Positions 20,812 through 21,783 of a stretch of 21,783 nucleotides of DNA are shown one piece after another. Source of the stretch: an uncultured Roseburia sp. GTDB taxonomy: Bacteria; Bacillota; Clostridia; Lachnospirales; Lachnospiraceae. A model generated the notes under the pieces. It searched no databases, was not told the DNA's origin, and worked only from the letters and a program-made list of their open reading frames with translations. Positions within the stretch are counted from its first letter, which is position 1, and each line of letters begins with the position of its first letter. The DNA is taken from positions 1 through 21,783 of the forward strand of contig CAMTDY010000022.1 in the NCBI GenBank assembly GCA_947070915.1, in the 5' to 3' direction. The translations under genes and the position numbers were made by a program.

Positions 20812-21009
20812 ATGAGTAAATCTAGCAACAGAATGGAAGTACCACAGGCTAAAGACGCTATGGACAGATTCAAAATGGAGGTTGCATCCGAGCTTGGAGT
20901 AAACCTGAAAGAAGGTTACAATGGTGACCTCACATCCAGAGAGGCTGGAAGCATCGGTGGCGAGATGGTTCGTCAGATGATCAAAAAGCAGGAAGAGTCT
21001 ATGCGTTAG
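20812..21009 (+). CDS. Alpha/beta-type small acid-soluble spore protein
   Basis: This 65-aa protein belongs to the alpha/beta SASP family, which coats and protects spore DNA and is degraded at germination. It shows KMEVASELGVNL, matching the germination-protease site pattern (cleavage after Glu in E-(I/V)-A-S-E), and GYNGDLTSREAGSIGGEMVRQMIKKQEE, matching the family core LTSRxxGSVGGxMVKxMI. ATG 20812 is 9 nt after GGAGG (20798-20802); ATG 20806 is too close. Monocistronic with a strong terminator. Expression in the forespore is inferred from the family. Confidence 0.94.
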   Translation: MSKSSNRMEVPQAKDAMDRFKMEVASELGVNLKEGYNGDLTSREAGSIGGEMVRQMIKKQEESMR

Positions 21010-21048
21010 TAAGGAACAATTACTAATAAATAAATCTGCGTAAACAAC

Positions 21049-21095
21049 AAAAGGGCATTTCTGATAGAGCAATGAATATCGGGAGTGTCCTTTTT
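21049..21095. terminator. Terminator of the SASP gene, possibly bidirectional
   Basis: AAAAGGGCA (21049-21057) pairs with TGTCCTTTT (21086-21094), and the inner TCTGATA / TATCGGGA region pairs too, giving a long imperfect stem around GAGCAATGAA. TTTTT ends it on the plus strand; the A-run on the other side allows it to serve the convergent CPBP gene as well. Confidence 0.7.
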
Positions 21096-21116
21096 GCATA
21101 TAACAATTGTAATCTG

Positions 21117-21783
21117 TTATTTGATCAACGTCGAATAAATTTCTGGATGAAAAGAAGTTATTACAATTTGAATTGTGGTTGCTATATTCAGGATCCAGTG
21201 TCCCGTCATAATGTAAGAAATAGAACTTCCTCTATAGTATTGGAAGCATATCCATATCGTCAATGGGAAAAAAGATAAAAAACGATAGGTTATAAATTCC
21301 ATATCAAATATCGTGGGAATAAAACTATGCTGTAAGGCATAGAAAAATGCAGGGATGAAAATAGCTGCCCATTTTGAAGCGAAGCTATTTACCCCATATC
21401 CTAAATATACTCCCTCTTCTGCGATTGTCGTTGTCAGTGGGAGTATAAAAATATTTAATATAGCAAGATAAGGGGCAATAGGTGCTATCATCATCGGTGC
21501 AAGGTAGGGAAACTCTCCATAACAAAACACCCCTGCCAGATACATGCCTCCTATACCTAACAACAACATGATGACAATAAATAGAAATCCTTTGAAGATG
21601 TTTCTTTGTTTTTTTTCGTAATGTATCATTTCACGAAAGGTTGTGTTGCCACATTTACAAATAATCCATAAAACAACGATGGTAACAAGGTTAATCACGG
21701 ATGCAAGTATTGTCCACCAATGCGTAATTTCTGTTAAATTTCTTTTGGTAATTATGCTGCAAAAAGAAAATGCAACTACAAAC
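21117..21783 (-). CDS. CPBP-family intramembrane metalloprotease, N-terminus beyond the window
   Basis: The minus-strand frame is open from the right edge of the window to a stop at 21117-21119. The visible 221 residues hold at least six membrane helices (for example WWTILASVINLVTIVVLWIICK, GFLFIVIMLLLGIGGMYLAGVF, LAILNIFILPLT). CPBP/Abi motifs are recognisable: TIAEEGVYLGYG (motif 1), FYALQHSFIP (motif 2) and GHWILN (motif 3). The usual EExxxR is here EEGVYL, with Leu for Arg, and FxxxH is YALQH, so motif 1 and 2 are variant. Such proteins process prenylated or signal proteins or give bacteriocin self-immunity. An internal GTG at 21698 is open to translation, but the frame continues with hydrophobic coding sequence upstream, so the true start lies outside. 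Confidence 0.8.
   Translation of the reverse strand, partial: FVVAFSFCSIITKRNLTEITHWWTILASVINLVTIVVLWIICKCGNTTFREMIHYEKKQRNIFKGFLFIVIMLLLGIGGMYLAGVFCYGEFPYLAPMMIAPIAPYLAILNIFILPLTTTIAEEGVYLGYGVNSFASKWAAIFIPAFFYALQHSFIPTIFDMEFITYRFLSFFPLTIWICFQYYRGSSISYIMTGHWILNIATTIQIVITSFHPEIYSTLIK

Overview
The window looks like chromosome from a spore-forming Clostridia bacterium, most likely a Lachnospiraceae gut anaerobe. The reasons are a complete eight-gene spoIIIA operon, an alpha/beta-type small acid-soluble spore protein, strong AGGAGG-type ribosome sites, and the conserved Firmicutes order asp23-nusB-xseA-xseB-ispA-dxs-tlyA-nadK-argR. The species cannot be named from the sequence alone.

Region 1 (about 1-5460) is AT-richer mobile-element debris. 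It holds a tail-to-tail pair of a candidate type I toxin locus (promoter 340-368, 32-aa hydrophobic peptide 495-593, antisense RNA from a minus-strand promoter at 708-736) and an intact tyrosine integrase (733-1833, minus). Then come broken pieces: a YbjQ-like fragment, a mobilization-protein tail with an internal amber codon, a frameshifted companion ORF, an intact histidine-phosphatase gene with its own promoter, a zinc-ribbon relic, a RelE/ParE-type toxin-antitoxin pair with a nonsense codon in the antitoxin and a truncated toxin, an IS4-type transposase remnant, and a 34-codon transposase tail that abuts aroE.

Region 2 (5458-18552) is chromosomal core. aroE (minus) is divergent from spoIIIAA-AB-AC-AD-AE-AF-AG-AH, which encodes the mother-cell-to-forespore channel. 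A good vegetative promoter inside the 3' end of spoIIIAH can uncouple the following housekeeping genes from sporulation: asp23, nusB, the exonuclease VII subunits xseA and xseB, the isoprenoid genes ispA and dxs, the rRNA methylase tlyA, nadK and argR. The usual recN neighbour after argR is absent and a yebC-family gene follows instead.

Region 3 (18623-21783) is yebC, a striking block of nested perfect inverted repeats (19373-19690), the Holliday-junction resolvase gene recU, two imperfect tandem copies of a roughly 160-bp repeat (20312-20631), a hairpin-rich leader, an SASP gene with a terminator, and a CPBP-family membrane protease that runs off the right edge.

The two best candidates for something new are (a) the 131-bp element 19373-19503, which can fold into a four-way cruciform whose two short arms are both closed by C-GAA-G mini-hairpins, lying just upstream of a Holliday-junction resolvase gene, and (b) the small-peptide/antisense-RNA locus beside the integrase, which carries a 10-nt 5'-to-3' pairing switch.
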